Positions 62,561 to 64,000 of a stretch of DNA of 64,000 nucleotides are shown here, piece by piece; within the stretch, counting starts at the first letter, position 1, and the number at the start of each line of letters is the position of its first letter. The stretch lies in contig CM066298.1 of NCBI GenBank assembly GCA_033816765.1, positions 1,550,001-1,614,000 on the forward strand, given 5' to 3'. The notes beneath the pieces are model-generated. The model saw only the letters and a program-made list of their open reading frames with translations, did no database searches and was not told where the DNA came from. This DNA is from Nothopassalora personata. Lineage: Eukaryota; Ascomycota; Dothideomycetes; Mycosphaerellales; Mycosphaerellaceae. A program made the position numbers and the translations under genes.

Positions 62561-64000
62561 GGATCCGCGAAGGCTACGCGTATAGTAGTCGAATATAAGG
62601 TGCCTACGAAGGCCGTATAAGGCGCTAAAACAAGGGTATAGGTTATACATTTAGGCCTTAACCCTTCGGTAGCTAGATATAAGGACCTCTACCCCCGATA
62701 GTAAACTTAGCTATAACTAGTACATAAGATACTAACCTATAGTGTCTTCTATCGGACTAAAAGGCTCGCTCACTTAGTTAAGCGAACACCCCCGACAGTA
62801 ACAACATTAGAGAGGGAGGTAAGGAGAGAGAAGAGTAGAGAGAAGAGTATTTATCTTAAAACCAAACTTTTATAGGGCGCGCTACGGCGCTACGTAGACA
62901 GGAGATAGGCGCGCAGTAGGCGGCTAACATGCGCGGAGCGCGCGATTACTCGTTATTATTATCCTTATTATCCTCCTTATTATACTCGCCCCGTAGGGCT
63001 AGTAGTAAGAAGGCCCTATCGGCCGTAGTAGTGTCGATGTTTCTAGCCTATAGGAACTATAACTATGGTTAGTATAGGATACGCATACGACACGTTATTA
63101 CTTACCGTACGGCCGAGCTCGAAGAGCCTATTAAGGGCCCTGTTCTACTCTTACTATAGAACTACGGACGTGGTAGCGGCGGCGGAGGAGGGGGTAGTAG
63201 TAGTAGAGGCGCCGGCGAAGCGTACGCGGGTGTCGCCTATACGCTTGTTCTTATAGGTAGAGAACTGCCTCTTAGCCTAGGAGGAGGTTAGCCGATTTAC
63301 ATAGGGAGCGACAGTACGCCGTACACGGCGAGCGTAGGGAGCGCTAGCGAGGCGTAGTACTTACCTCTAGGATCTACTCGGCTAGCTAGGCGTAGACCTC
63401 GTGCTACTAGTCTAGAGCATCCTACTCCTATTTAGTAATAGGGTTACTAAGCCCCTAGATAAGCTTATCGCGCTAGGCGCGAGCGGCGCGTAGGCGAGCT
63501 ACTAGCTACGTGATAGCGACGCTAGTATTACTAACGTAGGGGTACCTAATGTCTCTATAGCGCCTACACTTCTTAAGCAACTCGCCGGTAGTAATACTAT
63601 TACACGTATTATACTCGTCTACTATACTATTAGTAAGCGTATCGTAAGCAAAGAGCGTAGCGAATACTTACTAGCTACAAAGTACGGGAGGTAACGTATG
63701 TATATCTTAATGTCTATACCTAGGCGCCTAGCTAGTAAGGACTTAGGGGTCTACGGCCCTAGTACGCTAAACTTACGCTTCGCTAGCGTGTCTAGTACGC
63801 CGAGCGCGCTAGACATCTATGCTAGTAGTGCTAGTAATAGTGTTAGTAGTGCTAATAGGCCCCCTATAAGGGCCTCCTAGCGGAGCTAGTCTTAGATAGC
63901 TTCCTCTAAAGCTATAGTAGTGCTAGCGGGTTGCTAGATAGTCGCTAGCGAGGAGCTAGTAGATCGCTAGTAGTGCAGGTGTAGTGCGCTACGAGTACGT
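62561..64000. other. RIP-decayed repeat DNA without recognisable genes
   Basis: Includes a purine-rich tract (about 62810-62850) that could be the BASE polypurine tract, followed by CpG-rich, CpA/TpG-poor sequence to the window end. Plus-strand frames show Ala/Gly/Val and Ser-rich stretches but no motif I can name. No LTR end was found. Confidence 0.45.

Overview
Organism and setting. The window reads as nuclear DNA of a filamentous ascomycete, most likely a Dothideomycete-like plant-associated fungus. Introns are short (about 43-57 bp, GT...AG), the few host genes sit at normal base composition, and most of the window is retrotransposon DNA with the signature of repeat-induced point mutation (RIP). 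In the mutated parts CpA and TpG are almost gone, TpA is abundant and CpG is kept. The stop codons that break old frames are TAG or TAA, as expected from CAG, CAA or TGG.

Layout. Positions 1-6.8 kb carry host genes: a partial gene cut by the left edge, a 661-residue protein of unknown function (minus), the mitochondrial ribosomal protein uS14m (plus, one intron), and a small secreted cysteine-rich protein (minus) at the border of the repeat-rich zone, with possible further Cys-rich exons beside it. From 6.84 to 7.82 kb there is a stretch almost without G on the plus strand. From about 8 kb to the end everything recognisable is LTR retrotransposon, nested up to five levels.

Nest, oldest to youngest, with target-site duplications (TSD) read from the flanks. 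BASE is a RIP-decayed Ty3/gypsy chromovirus (about 14.45-62.56 kb, plus). It is interrupted by Gyp-A (16671-24072, TSD CCTAA, intact) and Cop-A (25461-61154, TSD CGTCG, a RIP-decayed Ty1/copia). Cop-A is interrupted by BIG (26841-51562, an outsized Ty3/gypsy on the minus strand, about 11.9 kb without insertions), by Gyp-C (54198-59505, TSD CTATT) and by a 36-bp mini solo LTR (60518-60553, TSD GACTG). BIG contains solo LTR S2 (TSD TCTAG), Cop-B (32362-37321, TSD TATAG), solo LTR S4 (TSD CCCTA) and Gyp-B (42071-49084, TSD TAGTC, LTRs identical by eye). Gyp-C contains solo LTR S3 (TSD TATAG). To the left lie Gyp-D (a 5'-truncated relative of Gyp-B/C), solo LTR S1 and a solo LTR of the Cop-A family (S5).

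Most interesting biology. The Gyp-B/C/D family has an accessory module between pol and the 3' LTR. It consists of an antisense gene for a Zn2Cys6-like plus coiled-coil protein, and an antisense tRNA-like gene with A and B boxes whose 3' end overlaps the pol stop codon. Gyp-B has a textbook -1 frameshift signal at the gag-pol junction (GGGAAAA, 5-nt spacer, 8-bp stem). Gyp-A has a related but less canonical arrangement. Both elements appear to be Tf1-like self-primers. The TGTTACGG-type LTRs keep a near-constant promoter half but carry different palindrome-rich cassettes in the upstream half. BIG has an extra long coding region downstream of integrase that I do not recognise.
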